Part shown: positions 45,820 through 56,160 of the stretch, piece by piece
How positions within the stretch are numbered: the first letter of the stretch is position 1
Layout of the letters: every line of letters starts with the position of its first letter
Assembly (NCBI RefSeq): GCF_015355625.1
Contig: NZ_JACLAF010000006.1
Location: 184,996 to 248,995, forward strand
DNA from: Tamlana sp. I1
Lineage (GTDB): Bacteria; Bacteroidota; Bacteroidia; Flavobacteriales; Flavobacteriaceae
Direction of reading: 5' to 3'
Length of the DNA stretch: 64,000 nucleotides
The notes under the pieces: generated by a model
The model's database searches: none
What the model was told of the DNA's origin: nothing
What the model saw: only the letters and a program-made list of their open reading frames with translations
Translations under genes and position numbers: made by a program

Positions 45820-46680
45820 TTGTCCTTAAATTTACAAGATATTCCGCGTGTAGAAAACATTACAAAAGCGGACTTTTTAAAACATTATTTCAAACCACAA
45901 AAACCTGTGGTGATAGAACGTTTTATAGAAGATTGGCCTGCATTTACAAAATGGAATTTAGACTATATGAAATCTGTTGGAGGCGATATAACCGTACCTC
46001 TTTACGACGACAGGCCCGTAGATTATAAAGATGGTTTTAACGAACCACACGCTAAAATGAAACTTAGTGATTATATTGATTTACTAAAGCAAAAGCCTAC
46101 CAAATACCGTATTTTTTTATGGAATGCCCTTAAAGAAATTCCTTCTTTACAAAAAGACTTTACTTTTCCCGATTTTGGATTACGCCTTATGAAAGGGATT
46201 CCTATGTTGTTTTTTGGAGGCCGAGACTCCTACACTTTTATGCATTACGATATTGATTTGGCTAATATTTTTCATTTTCATTTTGAAGGTAAAAAGGAAA
46301 TTATATTATTCGACCAAAAGCAAAATGACTTTTTGTATAAAATTCCACATTCGTTAATCACTAGAGAAGACATTGATTTTAACAATCCAGATTTTGAAAA
46401 ATGGCCCAAACTAAAAGAAGCTAAAGGCTATAAAACAGAACTTAATCATGGTGAAGTTTTATACATGCCGGAAGGCTATTGGCATTATATGCGCTATGTA
46501 ACCCCTGGTTTTTCATTAAGCCTACGCGCCATTGCAAGAAATCCTAAAAACTTAGGCAAAGCGTTTTATAATGTTTTAGTGATGCGTAATTACGATAATT
46601 TAATGCGCAGACTTAAAGGACAAAAATGGATTGATTGGAAAAACGAGCAAGCCATAGTTAGAACACATAAAAAAGTTTAA
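45820..46680 (+). CDS. cupin-like (JmjC-type) protein
   Basis: A 286-residue cytoplasmic protein of the cupin_8/JmjC-like group, possibly an Fe(II) and 2-oxoglutarate dioxygenase. The start is TTG at 45820; upstream codons include a stop and no ATG. Metal-binding residues fit HYDIDLANIFH (first His and Asp) and EGYWHYM (second His), with LYMPEGYWHYMRYV near the C-terminal part of the fold. Similar proteins hydroxylate proteins, but the target here is unknown. Confidence 0.82.
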   Translation: MSLNLQDIPRVENITKADFLKHYFKPQKPVVIERFIEDWPAFTKWNLDYMKSVGGDITVPLYDDRPVDYKDGFNEPHAKMKLSDYIDLLKQKPTKYRIFLWNALKEIPSLQKDFTFPDFGLRLMKGIPMLFFGGRDSYTFMHYDIDLANIFHFHFEGKKEIILFDQKQNDFLYKIPHSLITREDIDFNNPDFEKWPKLKEAKGYKTELNHGEVLYMPEGYWHYMRYVTPGFSLSLRAIARNPKNLGKAFYNVLVMRNYDNLMRRLKGQKWIDWKNEQAIVRTHKKV

Positions 46681-46727
46681 AACTTTTCCGATATACGCTT
46701 CTTAATTTCTACACCTGCGGAAGTGGG

Positions 46728-47201
46728 TTATTTAATCATTTCATAAGCTTTTTCATATATGAGATGCGATTCCCAGCCACGATATGAAAAATAATCAATA
46801 AATTTCTTACGTTTTTTGTAAATATTTACTTCCTTTATGCTGTTGATTTTTTTTTCAGCTAAATCATTAAAAACAGCAATATACTCTTCGTTTTCAATTT
46901 CAGATAACGCTTGAGTGATATTAAATTTAGAAATGTCTTTCTGCTTTAATTCTGAAGTTAAACGACGGCGCCCCCAGCGTTTTATTCTAAATTTTCCGCT
47001 TACAAATGCTTTAGCAAAACGTTCTTCATTAAGAAAATTATGATTTAAAAGATGTACTATAATCATATCGATAGCCTCGGGGATCATGTACATAGACTCT
47101 AATTTTTTTCGCACCTCTTGATGACAACGTTCTTGATACGCACAAAAATGCTCCAATTTTTTGGTGGCTTCTTGTACCGTATATGTTTTTTTTGTTTGCA
47201 T
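46728..47201 (-). CDS. recX: regulatory protein RecX
   Basis: RecX, 157 residues, which binds RecA filaments and tempers recombination and SOS activity. It has three alpha-helical repeats in the usual order: EVRKKLESMYMIPEAIDMI, LNEERFAKAFVSGKFRIKRW and the C-terminal YRGWESHLIYEKAY. The GRRRLTSELKQKDIS segment is typical. The gene is convergent with the cupin-like gene and independent of recA, which is not in the window. Confidence 0.93.
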   Translation of the reverse strand: MQTKKTYTVQEATKKLEHFCAYQERCHQEVRKKLESMYMIPEAIDMIIVHLLNHNFLNEERFAKAFVSGKFRIKRWGRRRLTSELKQKDISKFNITQALSEIENEEYIAVFNDLAEKKINSIKEVNIYKKRKKFIDYFSYRGWESHLIYEKAYEMIK

Positions 47202-47324
47202 AACGCTTCAAAAATAACAATGAAAAATTAACAATGGATTAAAATTTAATAAAAAAGAACATTAAGATTGAACACATATTAAATACCGCATAAAGTCTCT
47301 CTCAAAGACAAAAAAAATAAACCA

Positions 47325-49742
47325 TTGAAAAAAACAACTTTACTAAGCCTATTCCTCATTACATTTCATTTAAGTTTCGGACAAACCATTTTAACCGAAG
47401 GCGATCTAGCAATTACAGGTATTATATCCGATAGTGCCGATGAATTTTCATTTGTATTACTAACCGATATTTTAAGTGGTACCGAAATAAACTTTACCGA
47501 TAAAGGCTGTGGCCTCAATGGTGGTTTTGTTTTAACCGGCAGCGGAAACAATACTGCCGAAGGCATTATTACATGGACAACCGCTACTGATTTGCCTTGC
47601 GGAACCGAAATAGTTATTAAATTTGTTGCTACAAATACATTTTCGGCCAACATTGGAACAGCCATAGAATCTGAAAACGGATTTGCAATTACTGCAGGCT
47701 CACCCATTCCTGGCGATCAACTCATCGCTTTTCAAGGGAGTATAGTTAATCCAACTTTTTTATACGCCGTACATTTTGGCAACGCTAACGGATGGACAAA
47801 CGCTACCGATTATTATAATAGTGCCGTACCTGCAGGACTAACCGAAGGCATAAATGCCATTAATTTAGGCAACTTTAAAAACAACAAATACAATTGCACA
47901 ACAACCTCTAACAAACAACAAATTTTAGAAACTTTAGCAGATGTCAATGCAACAAATTGGTCGCAAACCCAAACAAGCAGACCGGTTTTAGGAAGTTGTA
48001 CCTACACGTGTTCGCCTGTTGAAAATTGCATAAGCATAACTAGATGGGATGGCACAAATTGGGACAATGGTACTCCAAATTTAACTACAGCAGCAATCAT
48101 TTCTGGAAACTACAGCACAAACCTTGGAAGCATAAAATGCTGCAGCTTAACTATAGATTCTGGAGCCACCCTCACTATTGAAAACTATACATTTATAGAA
48201 ATTCAAAACAACGTTACCGTAAACGGTTCATTAATTGTCGAAACTCAAGGAAATTTTGTTCAAAATAACAAGAATGGAATTTTCACTTTAAATCCCTCAG
48301 GAACCTCCCAACTTAACAAAGAAACACCTATTAAAAGTGAATGGTACCATTATACATTTTGGAGCACGCCTGTAAATGGTGAAATTATAGATCACGCATT
48401 CCCAAATGTAGATGATGATAGAAGCTATAGATACAATACCGCCAATTTAATTGATACAAATAATGATGATATCGACGACAATGGAGACGACTGGGAATCT
48501 GTTGATGGAAATCACATTATGGAACCAGGGGTAGGCTACGCCTGTATGTCTAGCCGAGCATTAACGTATCCAAATACACATAAAGTTACTTTTGAAGGCC
48601 CATTTAATACAGGAAATATCTCAACAAACATTATAAAAAATGCTAGCAATCCAGGAATATCTTGGAATTTTATAGGAAATCCCTACCCTTCAGCAATCGA
48701 TTTTATAGCTTTTCAACAGGCAAACGGTACTTTAATTGACGGCGCCGCTTATATTTGGTCTCACGCATCGCCACCAGATCCTGCAAACCCAGGACACCAA
48801 CAATCTAATTTTAATCAAAATGATTATTCCACATTTACCGTTGGATCTGGAGGAGCCGCAGGAGCAAGTGGTGTCATTCCAAATAAATATATTGCTTCAG
48901 GGCAAAGCTTTTTTGTTCCTGCTTTAAAAAATGGCAACGCAACATTTACTAATGCGATGCGCATGGCTGATGAAACAAGTAATTCACAATTTTTAAAAAA
49001 CACGACCAAAAAAAAGAGTTCAAGTGCATTAGAAAATAAACTTTGGATTAACCTCAGCACTAACAATGGTGTTTTTAGTCAGATTTTAGTCGCCTATGTT
49101 GAAGGCGCTACTAATGAAGACGATGGGTTATCCTATGACGCCACAAGAATAATTAATGAAGATTACAATGCTTTTTTATACACTTCAATGGCATCAAACA
49201 CAAATAAATATGTCATTCAAGGCAAAGGAATCAATAACATCCATAAAAATGAAATAATCAAACTTGGGTTTAATACTCAAATAGATGCTCCTCTAATTTA
49301 CACACTAGAAATCGATCATTTTGAAGGTGATTTCATTTCAAAAAACAATGTATACCTAAAGGATAACTTATTGAATGTGATACACAATTTATCAAATTCT
49401 AATTATACTTTCACATCTGAAATTGGTGAATTTAAAGCGCGTTTCGAAATTGTATTTCAAAATAATAGGCTAACGCAAAACACGAATACATTAGATTCTA
49501 ATGTGCTTAAAATCGTGCATTTAAAAGATAATGATGTGCAGTTTAATGTTTCAAAAAACTTAAAAATTGAAACCATCAAAATTTATGATTTATTTGGTCG
49601 GCAACTCTATAATTTAAAAGGACATAGTAATTCTGAAACTTACAATTTACCAAGGTTAAGCAATATTTATATAGCCAAAATAAAACTTTCAAACGGAGAT
49701 TTAATTATCAAAAAAGGAATAAGAAAACGAACTACACATTAA
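47325..49742 (+). CDS. T9SS-secreted surface protein with sorting domain
   Basis: A large exported protein, 805 residues, with a TTG start and signal peptide (TTLLSLFLITFHLSFG, cut before Q). The N-terminal part (about 20-220) has a lamin-tail-like or adhesin-like beta fold (GDLAITGIISDSADEFSFVL), the middle part carries DUF-like beta segments (YRYNTANLIDTNND) and the last 75 residues are a T9SS type A sorting domain (NLKIETIKIYDLFGRQLYNL, ending LIIKKGIRKRTTH). It should be exported to the surface and cleaved there. Function unknown; an adhesin or structural surface protein is plausible. It overlaps recO by 4 bases, convergently. Confidence 0.85.
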   Translation: MKKTTLLSLFLITFHLSFGQTILTEGDLAITGIISDSADEFSFVLLTDILSGTEINFTDKGCGLNGGFVLTGSGNNTAEGIITWTTATDLPCGTEIVIKFVATNTFSANIGTAIESENGFAITAGSPIPGDQLIAFQGSIVNPTFLYAVHFGNANGWTNATDYYNSAVPAGLTEGINAINLGNFKNNKYNCTTTSNKQQILETLADVNATNWSQTQTSRPVLGSCTYTCSPVENCISITRWDGTNWDNGTPNLTTAAIISGNYSTNLGSIKCCSLTIDSGATLTIENYTFIEIQNNVTVNGSLIVETQGNFVQNNKNGIFTLNPSGTSQLNKETPIKSEWYHYTFWSTPVNGEIIDHAFPNVDDDRSYRYNTANLIDTNNDDIDDNGDDWESVDGNHIMEPGVGYACMSSRALTYPNTHKVTFEGPFNTGNISTNIIKNASNPGISWNFIGNPYPSAIDFIAFQQANGTLIDGAAYIWSHASPPDPANPGHQQSNFNQNDYSTFTVGSGGAAGASGVIPNKYIASGQSFFVPALKNGNATFTNAMRMADETSNSQFLKNTTKKKSSSALENKLWINLSTNNGVFSQILVAYVEGATNEDDGLSYDATRIINEDYNAFLYTSMASNTNKYVIQGKGINNIHKNEIIKLGFNTQIDAPLIYTLEIDHFEGDFISKNNVYLKDNLLNVIHNLSNSNYTFTSEIGEFKARFEIVFQNNRLTQNTNTLDSNVLKIVHLKDNDVQFNVSKNLKIETIKIYDLFGRQLYNLKGHSNSETYNLPRLSNIYIAKIKLSNGDLIIKKGIRKRTTH

Positions 49743-50458
49743 CTAAAAACCTGATTTAAAACCTGTAAAGATTTAGGCGATTTAAAACTCCCCAAATGCA
49801 GTTCGAAATAAAGCAACATCATACTTAAAAAAGACTGCCTTTGTTTGGCATTCATTTTTAATTGCGGTAAAGTATCAAAGGAAGTATTTAAAAGCTGCTT
49901 TAATAAGTTTAAGTTTTCTCCCGAAATATTGTGTTTGTAAACTGGTTTTAGTTCAAATCTGCCTTCATTAAGATTAAAATTAGGAAAATCTATATCACTA
50001 GTATCAGGATAAAAGCCTAAATATTTAGTGAGTTTCAGAAGAAATAACAAATGAAAATTAGCGTATTCAGATTGATTATCTAACCACAACAAAGTGTTTT
50101 CTAAATAACTGTAAAGTGCTTCATCTTGCTCTTCTTCATGCAATGTACTGGTTAATACTTCAGACAAAAACAATACAATAGAACTTTTTACAACCTGCGA
50201 ATGTAAACTGGTATAAATAACACTTAATTTGGTTTCTTTTATACTTTGTAAAGAACGGTTTGGCTTATAATCGACAACGATTTCAATTTGAGATAACGGC
50301 TGAAAATAAGCTGCTTTATTCTGTGCTTTTTTACTTTTTAAAACCCCTCTTAAAATAAAACTTACAACACCCTTTTGCTGCGTAAAGCACTTTACAATAA
50401 GGTCGTTATCTTTAAATTTAAGTTTAGATAAAACGATTGCATTTGTTGTAATTAGCAT
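49739..50458 (-). CDS. recO: DNA repair protein RecO
   Basis: RecO, 239 residues, a RecF-pathway mediator that loads RecA onto SSB-coated DNA. The N-terminal OB fold (NAIVLSKLKFKDNDLIVKCF, then GVVSFILRGVLKSKK) is followed by the helical C-terminal domain (LLFLLKLTKYLGFYPDTSD). The family's zinc-binding cysteines are absent, as usual in Bacteroidota. The start shares a base with the porZ stop (TAATG), so the two are coupled. Confidence 0.95.
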   Translation of the reverse strand: MLITTNAIVLSKLKFKDNDLIVKCFTQQKGVVSFILRGVLKSKKAQNKAAYFQPLSQIEIVVDYKPNRSLQSIKETKLSVIYTSLHSQVVKSSIVLFLSEVLTSTLHEEEQDEALYSYLENTLLWLDNQSEYANFHLLFLLKLTKYLGFYPDTSDIDFPNFNLNEGRFELKPVYKHNISGENLNLLKQLLNTSFDTLPQLKMNAKQRQSFLSMMLLYFELHLGSFKSPKSLQVLNQVFS

Positions 50459-52809
50459 TAGCGAACCACCATTAATTTTATCACTTTAGTTTCAAAGGAA
50501 TCTAAATCGGATAACATGACTAAATAAACACCAGATGCTACAATATTATTCGCGAGGTTTTTACCATTCCAATAAGCTGTACCTCCATCAATTTCTAAAT
50601 TATAACCACGATATCTCGGGTTTGTTTTAGATTGCGCTTCGGCTACTAAATTTCCTTCTACATCAGTAATTTTAATATTTACATTCTCTGAAATGTCTTT
50701 AATCTTAATTTTTTTATCTAAAATATTATACCCAGGACGCACAGGGTTTGGATATGCAAAGGCCTTTTCCAAGGTCTCAATCGGACTAGAACTTCCTGAG
50801 GAAAAAGACACCAAACCTTTATCTGTAGCGATGTATACAATACCATTATTCCCATCGATAGATACATCGCGAACACTATTGGAAGGTAGAGGTGAATTGG
50901 CTTTTGTAAAATGAAAAATTGTAGTTTGCCCGTCTGGAGAAAAATAAAACAATCCTGCCCCTGATGTTGCTACCCACTTGTTATTAGCCCCATCAACTTC
51001 AATGTCGGTAATATCTTGTTGAAACAGTAATTCTTTAGCGACACCATCCTCTTCAATAATAATTTCATCAACCGAAGCATTTGCATCTGTAAAAAAATCG
51101 GAAGTATTATACAGAACTCGCAATCCACGAATGGTTCCTATCCACAATTGATTTCTTTGATCAAGTGCTAAGGCTGTAGCATAACTAGAGGGCATATTAT
51201 GTTCTTCATCATAAACACTCTTCAGCAATTGTCGTCCTCCGTTTTCTTTAAATCCTATAAGTCCAAATTTATAACTTGCTATCCATTTAGTACCATCTGA
51301 ATCAATTTCCAAATCGCCATAACCTAAATTCCCTCCACTAAATCCATCACCAATAACATCTGTAAAATCGTAGGACTGCCATTGGTTATTACTTGGATTA
51401 TATGATTTAAGTGGTTTATCTATTAATGTTGACATACTCCATAGCAGACCATTTTCATCAAACTGAGAAACCCCTACGCGAATATCAACATAATCGGGAT
51501 TAGTAGGCAACTTCAAAGATTCCAAACCACTATTGGTTTCATTGTATAAAATCGCAGGCACCTCATCAACTACTTCTAATAATCCAATAAAAAAAGAACT
51601 TATATAAACTTGATTATTATTAAAAGGGTTTATAGCAACTGCATTTAAACATTTAGCACCTAACACATCACTATATGGCGTGTTAAGCCATGTATCATTT
51701 TTTAAATGACTAAACCCACGATTGTTTAAAGGGTAAGGGTTATAAAACAGATTATATTCACCATAAACCACCCATGCACCATTCGGCGTAGCTTCAACCG
51801 AAAAAGGAATATTCATTAATGGGCCGTCTGGATGCACTTCTTCAAAAGCAACAAGATTTGTGAAAGCCGTTTTTAAAATTCCAAAGTTTTCAGAGCCAAT
51901 ATAGATATTTTCATCATCAATGGTTGCAGATGTGTATCGCGTACTAAAAACTGAATCTTGGCCAACTTGAGCAATATTGTTAAAATTTAAATCGTACACA
52001 AAAACTTGATGTTGTGTGGTTAGTATTAGATGCTCTTGAACTGTTCTTAAATCTAACGGCACATCTGCGTAGGTGGCAACTTCATTAATTGAATTATTTA
52101 CAACCTGATACATTTTTTTATTCGCATTTGTAGCGTATAATTTATCACCTAAGGCTTCAACCCCAAACCAATTTCCAGTGGAAATAGATTGCCAATTTTG
52201 AAAATCGATTAAATTAGGGCTTGAAACATCGGCTTTTTTAAGTCCGTTATTTGCCAAACATGACGCATAAATAAAACCTTCAAAAACAGCAGTTTGACTC
52301 ACTGGAATTTGAGTACCTCCAGTCCCTATAAAATAAGTATCTCCAAATTCCAAGCGTTCCATATCAAATACAGAAATACCAAAATCTGTAGAAATGTACA
52401 GTACATTTTGGTATTCATTAAAATGATTTATGCTTTTTTCGGTAGGTGGAATGGTTAGTTTATCGAAAATATCAACAACCGTTAAAATTTTAGAATCATT
52501 ATCGAATACAATATCTAACAAGCCGTTATCGTAGCCTATAATTAACAATTCATATGCTTCACTATAATGAATAGCAGAAATAGTTTCCCCAGACAAACCA
52601 TTTACTGTTGTAATTTCCTGAAGCTGATTTGACTCTGTATCTGTATAAAAAACAGCATTTCCTGAAGCTGCAAAAATTTTGTTACTGCCTTGCGTTACAT
52701 CAATAATATGATTGTATGAAAAATGACCTTTCCAAAGCGCTGAATAATCTTGAGAAAATTGCAATAACGGAAACAAACAAATAATAAGTAAAGCTACTTT
52801 TTTCAACAT
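50458..52809 (-). CDS. porZ: PorZ-like T9SS beta-propeller protein
   Basis: A 783-residue exported protein with signal peptide (LLIICLFPLLQFS, cut before Q). Two WD40-like/two-component-regulator type propellers (WKGHFSYNHIIDVTQGSNKI, LWIGTIRGLRVLYN) are followed by a C-terminal sorting-like domain (about 700-783, AYPNPVRPGYNILD). This is the architecture and typical opening of PorZ, which in Porphyromonas takes part in attaching the anionic lipopolysaccharide anchor to T9SS cargo. Coupled to recO downstream by a TAATG overlap. Confidence 0.88.
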   Translation of the reverse strand: MLKKVALLIICLFPLLQFSQDYSALWKGHFSYNHIIDVTQGSNKIFAASGNAVFYTDTESNQLQEITTVNGLSGETISAIHYSEAYELLIIGYDNGLLDIVFDNDSKILTVVDIFDKLTIPPTEKSINHFNEYQNVLYISTDFGISVFDMERLEFGDTYFIGTGGTQIPVSQTAVFEGFIYASCLANNGLKKADVSSPNLIDFQNWQSISTGNWFGVEALGDKLYATNANKKMYQVVNNSINEVATYADVPLDLRTVQEHLILTTQHQVFVYDLNFNNIAQVGQDSVFSTRYTSATIDDENIYIGSENFGILKTAFTNLVAFEEVHPDGPLMNIPFSVEATPNGAWVVYGEYNLFYNPYPLNNRGFSHLKNDTWLNTPYSDVLGAKCLNAVAINPFNNNQVYISSFFIGLLEVVDEVPAILYNETNSGLESLKLPTNPDYVDIRVGVSQFDENGLLWSMSTLIDKPLKSYNPSNNQWQSYDFTDVIGDGFSGGNLGYGDLEIDSDGTKWIASYKFGLIGFKENGGRQLLKSVYDEEHNMPSSYATALALDQRNQLWIGTIRGLRVLYNTSDFFTDANASVDEIIIEEDGVAKELLFQQDITDIEVDGANNKWVATSGAGLFYFSPDGQTTIFHFTKANSPLPSNSVRDVSIDGNNGIVYIATDKGLVSFSSGSSSPIETLEKAFAYPNPVRPGYNILDKKIKIKDISENVNIKITDVEGNLVAEAQSKTNPRYRGYNLEIDGGTAYWNGKNLANNIVASGVYLVMLSDLDSFETKVIKLMVVR

Positions 52810-52878
52810 CGTTATTTTTTGAAGTTCAAATATATTTATAAGTAACGAGTTTTACTTTAAAATAATATACTTAAATAA

Positions 52879-52905
52879 AAAAGCTTCCCGATTTAGGAAG
52901 CTTTT
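52879..52905 (-). terminator. terminator of gdhA
   Basis: Ten-base-pair stem (52879-52888 with 52896-52905, core AAGCTTCC / GGAAGCTT), with an A-run to its left that is a T-run on the minus strand. Confidence 0.8.
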
Positions 52906-52924
52906 AAAACTAATTCTAATAATA

Positions 52925-54268
52925 TTAAACAATACCCTGTGCTAACATCGCATCGGCTACTTTTACAAAACCAGCAATATTGGCACCTCTAACATAATCG
53001 ATATAACCATCGTCGTCCTTTCCAAACTCTATACAGGATTTATGAATATCGGACATGATTTCTTTTAATTTATTGTCCACCTCTTCTCTAGACCATTTAA
53101 ATCTAAGTGAATTTTGAGTCATTTCTAGGCCAGAAGTAGCTACACCACCAGCATTTGAAGCTTTTCCTGGAGCAAATAATATTTTTGCTTTATGGAAGCT
53201 TTCAATAGCCTCTTTAGTAGAAGGCATATTGGCGCCTTCAGCTACGCAAATACAACCATTTTTAAGTAAGGTTTCTGCATCATTTTCATGAAGTTCATTC
53301 TGAGTCGCACATGGTAAAGCGATATCACATTTTACTTCCCAAGGCGTTTTAGATTTTACAAATTCAGCATGTGGATATGCCTCTAAATAAGCATTAATCC
53401 TAGCTCTCTTTACATTTTTAAGCTCCATGATATGCGCTAACTTTTCAGCAGTTATGCCTTCAGCATCATAAATATAACCTGAAGAATCGGAAAGTGTTAA
53501 CACTTTACCTCCAAGTTGAATTACCTTTTCTGCTGCGAACTGAGCCACATTTCCAGATCCGGAAATTACAACCGATTTTCCTGCGATATCTTCTCCTTTT
53601 GTTTCTAACATTTTTTGAGCAAAATACACGGTGCCATACCCAGTAGCTTCAGGACGAATTAACGAACCGCCCCAAGACATGCCTTTTCCTGTTAATACCC
53701 CAGTAAAACCATTGCTTATTTTTTTATACATTCCAAAAAGGAAACCTATTTCCCTTGCACCCACACCTATATCGCCAGCAGGCACATCGGTATTATGACC
53801 AATATGTCTGAATAATTCACCCATAAAAGCATGGCAAAATCTCATAATTTCATTATCACTTTTCCCTTTCGGATCAAAATCACTTCCACCTTTACCACCA
53901 CCCATAGGCAACGTGGTTAAACTGTTTTTAAAGACTTGCTCGAATGCCAAAAACTTTAAAATACTTAAATTCACTGTAGGATGAAAACGCAAACCACCTT
54001 TGTAGGGCCCGATTGCAGAATTCATTTGAATACGATATCCTCTGTTTACTTGAATTTCACCATCATCATCAACCCAACACACTCTAAACATAATAACCCG
54101 TTCTGGCTCTACCATTCTTAGCAAAATGTTTTTACCATAATAGATATCATTTTTAACTATATACGGGATGACTGTTTCTGCAACTTCCTCTACCGCTTGT
54201 AAAAACTCTGGCTCATGGCCATTTCGCTCTTTTACTAAATCTAAAAATGCTTCAACGTTACTTTTCAT
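52925..54268 (-). CDS. gdhA: glutamate dehydrogenase (NADP-type)
   Basis: Glutamate dehydrogenase, 447 residues, which makes glutamate from 2-oxoglutarate and ammonia. The hexameric class I layout is clear: GPYKGGLRFHPTVNLS, LTTLPMGGGKGGSDFDPKG with the catalytic Lys, PAGDIGVGAREIGFLFG and the Rossmann VISGSGNVAQFAAEK. The length and the GLRFHPTVN segment fit the NADP-specific group. Divergent from the outer-membrane protein at 54466. Confidence 0.96.
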   Translation of the reverse strand: MKSNVEAFLDLVKERNGHEPEFLQAVEEVAETVIPYIVKNDIYYGKNILLRMVEPERVIMFRVCWVDDDGEIQVNRGYRIQMNSAIGPYKGGLRFHPTVNLSILKFLAFEQVFKNSLTTLPMGGGKGGSDFDPKGKSDNEIMRFCHAFMGELFRHIGHNTDVPAGDIGVGAREIGFLFGMYKKISNGFTGVLTGKGMSWGGSLIRPEATGYGTVYFAQKMLETKGEDIAGKSVVISGSGNVAQFAAEKVIQLGGKVLTLSDSSGYIYDAEGITAEKLAHIMELKNVKRARINAYLEAYPHAEFVKSKTPWEVKCDIALPCATQNELHENDAETLLKNGCICVAEGANMPSTKEAIESFHKAKILFAPGKASNAGGVATSGLEMTQNSLRFKWSREEVDNKLKEIMSDIHKSCIEFGKDDDGYIDYVRGANIAGFVKVADAMLAQGIV

Positions 54269-54311
54269 AACACAATAAATGTTTTAAATTATTATATAAG
54301 TAATATATCAA

Positions 54312-54319
54312 CAAAAATA
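54312..54319 (-). promoter_or_regulatory. -7 promoter box for gdhA
   Basis: On the minus strand TATTTTTG, an exact TAnnTTTG match, 43 bases upstream of gdhA. No good -33 element. Confidence 0.45.
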
Positions 54320-54400
54320 TGCATTATCTTCATTAAAAAGTGTGATTTTTTTAAAATTATTCAACAACAATATTTGTTCATTTTTCAAATTTTATTAATA

Positions 54401-54431
54401 TTTGTAACTAATCTCTCTTTTTATATATTTG
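54401..54431 (+). promoter_or_regulatory. promoter of the outer-membrane protein at 54466
   Basis: TTTG (54401-54404), 19 bases, TATATTTG (54424-54431). Ideal Bacteroidota promoter, with a 34-base leader. Confidence 0.75.
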
Positions 54432-54465
54432 TCCCCGAGTAACTTTACCTAAATCAAGCCCTTTT

Positions 54466-55269
54466 ATGCTTAATCTGAAATTTGCAACCATTGCTTTTTG
54501 CTTGTTTGCATTAGTACAAACTACAAATGCACAATTAAGTTTTTCAAACGAAATTGGTATTGTTGCTGGTTATGTTGAAATGCGTTCCGATTTTGGAGAG
54601 CGACAGGATTTATCGAATAATTTTAAAAACTCTGGGATTGGCATTGGTATTGTTCACTATTTAAACTTCTCATCTAAAGCAGACTGTAACTGCTATACCG
54701 TAGATAATTATTTTAACGACCATTTTAAACTACGTAATGAGATTTCTTGGAATAAAACAAACTTAGAACACCATGGAAAATGGGTTGAGCCTTCTAGAAC
54801 AAGCCCCGATGCCGACAAACTTAGAGCGCATACAGGAGTTGCTCAAAATTTTGATATTGGAACAGAACTTGAATTCTACCCACTAAGCCTTCGCGATTTT
54901 CAAGGTTACGCCTATAGGTTTGCGCCTTTTGTTAGCCTAGGTGCTCACTACACCTACCACACGCCCGAGGCAAAAACCACTTATAACAACCCTAACCCTA
55001 ATGCCATTGGAGATATAACCGACCCTAGTAACTTTTACTCTGGTTGGCCTCCTGAAGCTGTAGATGCCACTCCGAGTAGTTCATTTTCGATTGTTACCAG
55101 TGCCGGAGTTAGATATAAACTTTCTAGACTTTCAGATTTAATGCTAAATTTAAGAGTTCAGTTTTTTATGGACGACACCGCTGATGGTTTGTACCACACC
55201 TCGTCTGCAAATAAACACAATGACGGTTTAGTATGGTTAAACTTAGGCTATATTTATTATTTAAATTAG
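54466..55269 (+). CDS. outer-membrane beta-barrel protein (THC0290_0291-like)
   Basis: A 267-residue exported protein with signal peptide (FATIAFCLFALVQTTNA, cut before Q) and a beta-barrel ending in LNLGYIYYLN. Segments such as FSNEIGIVAGYVEMRSDFGE and DCNCYTVDNYFNDHFKLRNE recall the THC0290_0291 family of flavobacterial outer-membrane proteins, by memory only. Extracellular loops are rich in Pro, Asn and Asp. Function unknown; good promoter upstream. Confidence 0.75.
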   Translation: MLNLKFATIAFCLFALVQTTNAQLSFSNEIGIVAGYVEMRSDFGERQDLSNNFKNSGIGIGIVHYLNFSSKADCNCYTVDNYFNDHFKLRNEISWNKTNLEHHGKWVEPSRTSPDADKLRAHTGVAQNFDIGTELEFYPLSLRDFQGYAYRFAPFVSLGAHYTYHTPEAKTTYNNPNPNAIGDITDPSNFYSGWPPEAVDATPSSSFSIVTSAGVRYKLSRLSDLMLNLRVQFFMDDTADGLYHTSSANKHNDGLVWLNLGYIYYLN

Positions 55270-55443
55270 TCGTTTGTTTTTCAGGTAACAACTGTTAAAA
55301 AAGCCCCTTTTCTACACCCAAATAACAATCTCATTTTGTTATGATTACAAAATATTTTAACACACTCTGTGTACAAATATTTTATTTCATGCGTTGTATT
55401 CATTTTCTATAATTACATTTATATTAAATTAATCTTACTTATT

Positions 55444-56160
55444 ATGCGCCATTTAAAACTGCTTTTAGTTTTCTCATTAGTACTATATTTTTCTTGTGAA
55501 AAAGAATTTAATGTCGTGTTTTCTGAAATTCAAATATCATCTCAAAACGACGACATTGTTCAAATAAACATCCCAATTGCAGAAGGCAATAATACCATTT
55601 CAAACAAAATTAATTCTGGTATAGAACATAACATAATCGCCTCGATACAAATAGGCGAATCTGATAATATTGAATCTAAAACAATTACAGAAAGTATTAA
55701 TGCCTTTGTTAAAGAATATGAAACATTACAACAAGAGTTTCCTGAAAGCCCGCAAGTTTGGGAAGCTCAAATTGACGGCGAAATATTGTATCAATCTAAC
55801 GACATTATAAGCGTATCCATTACTTCATACACAAACACAGGCGGCGCTCATGGTATTTTAAAAATATCATTTTTAAACTTTAATGCTAAAAACGGTAATT
55901 TAATACCAAATAAAGCTCTTTTTAAAGACCTTAATGCCTTTAAGAAGCTTGCAGAACCCTATTATATAGCAGCGATTGAAGACAAAGAAATCCTTATAAA
56001 TAAGGATCAATTTAATTTACCAGCAAACATAGCCTATACCGAAGAAGGCATTGTCTTTTTATATAACACCTACGAAATCGCCGCTTATTCGCAAGGTGTG
56101 ATAGAATTTAAGGTTCCCTTTAACGAAGCACAGCCTTACTTAGTTTTTAATAACTTTTAA
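55444..56160 (+). CDS. lipoprotein with DUF4163 and DUF3298 domains
   Basis: A 238-residue lipoprotein. The ATG at 55444 gives a short signal sequence ending LYFSC; an earlier start at 55369 would add a membrane-like stretch. The mature part has a PdaC/DUF4163-like N-terminal domain (INIPIAEGNNTISNKIN) and a C-terminal DUF3298 region (SVSITSYTNTGGAHG, YNTYEIAAYSQGVIEFKVPF). Such proteins are thought to act in the cell envelope, but no reaction is established. It overlaps the converging DinB gene by 21 bases. Confidence 0.78.
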   Translation: MRHLKLLLVFSLVLYFSCEKEFNVVFSEIQISSQNDDIVQINIPIAEGNNTISNKINSGIEHNIIASIQIGESDNIESKTITESINAFVKEYETLQQEFPESPQVWEAQIDGEILYQSNDIISVSITSYTNTGGAHGILKISFLNFNAKNGNLIPNKALFKDLNAFKKLAEPYYIAAIEDKEILINKDQFNLPANIAYTEEGIVFLYNTYEIAAYSQGVIEFKVPFNEAQPYLVFNNF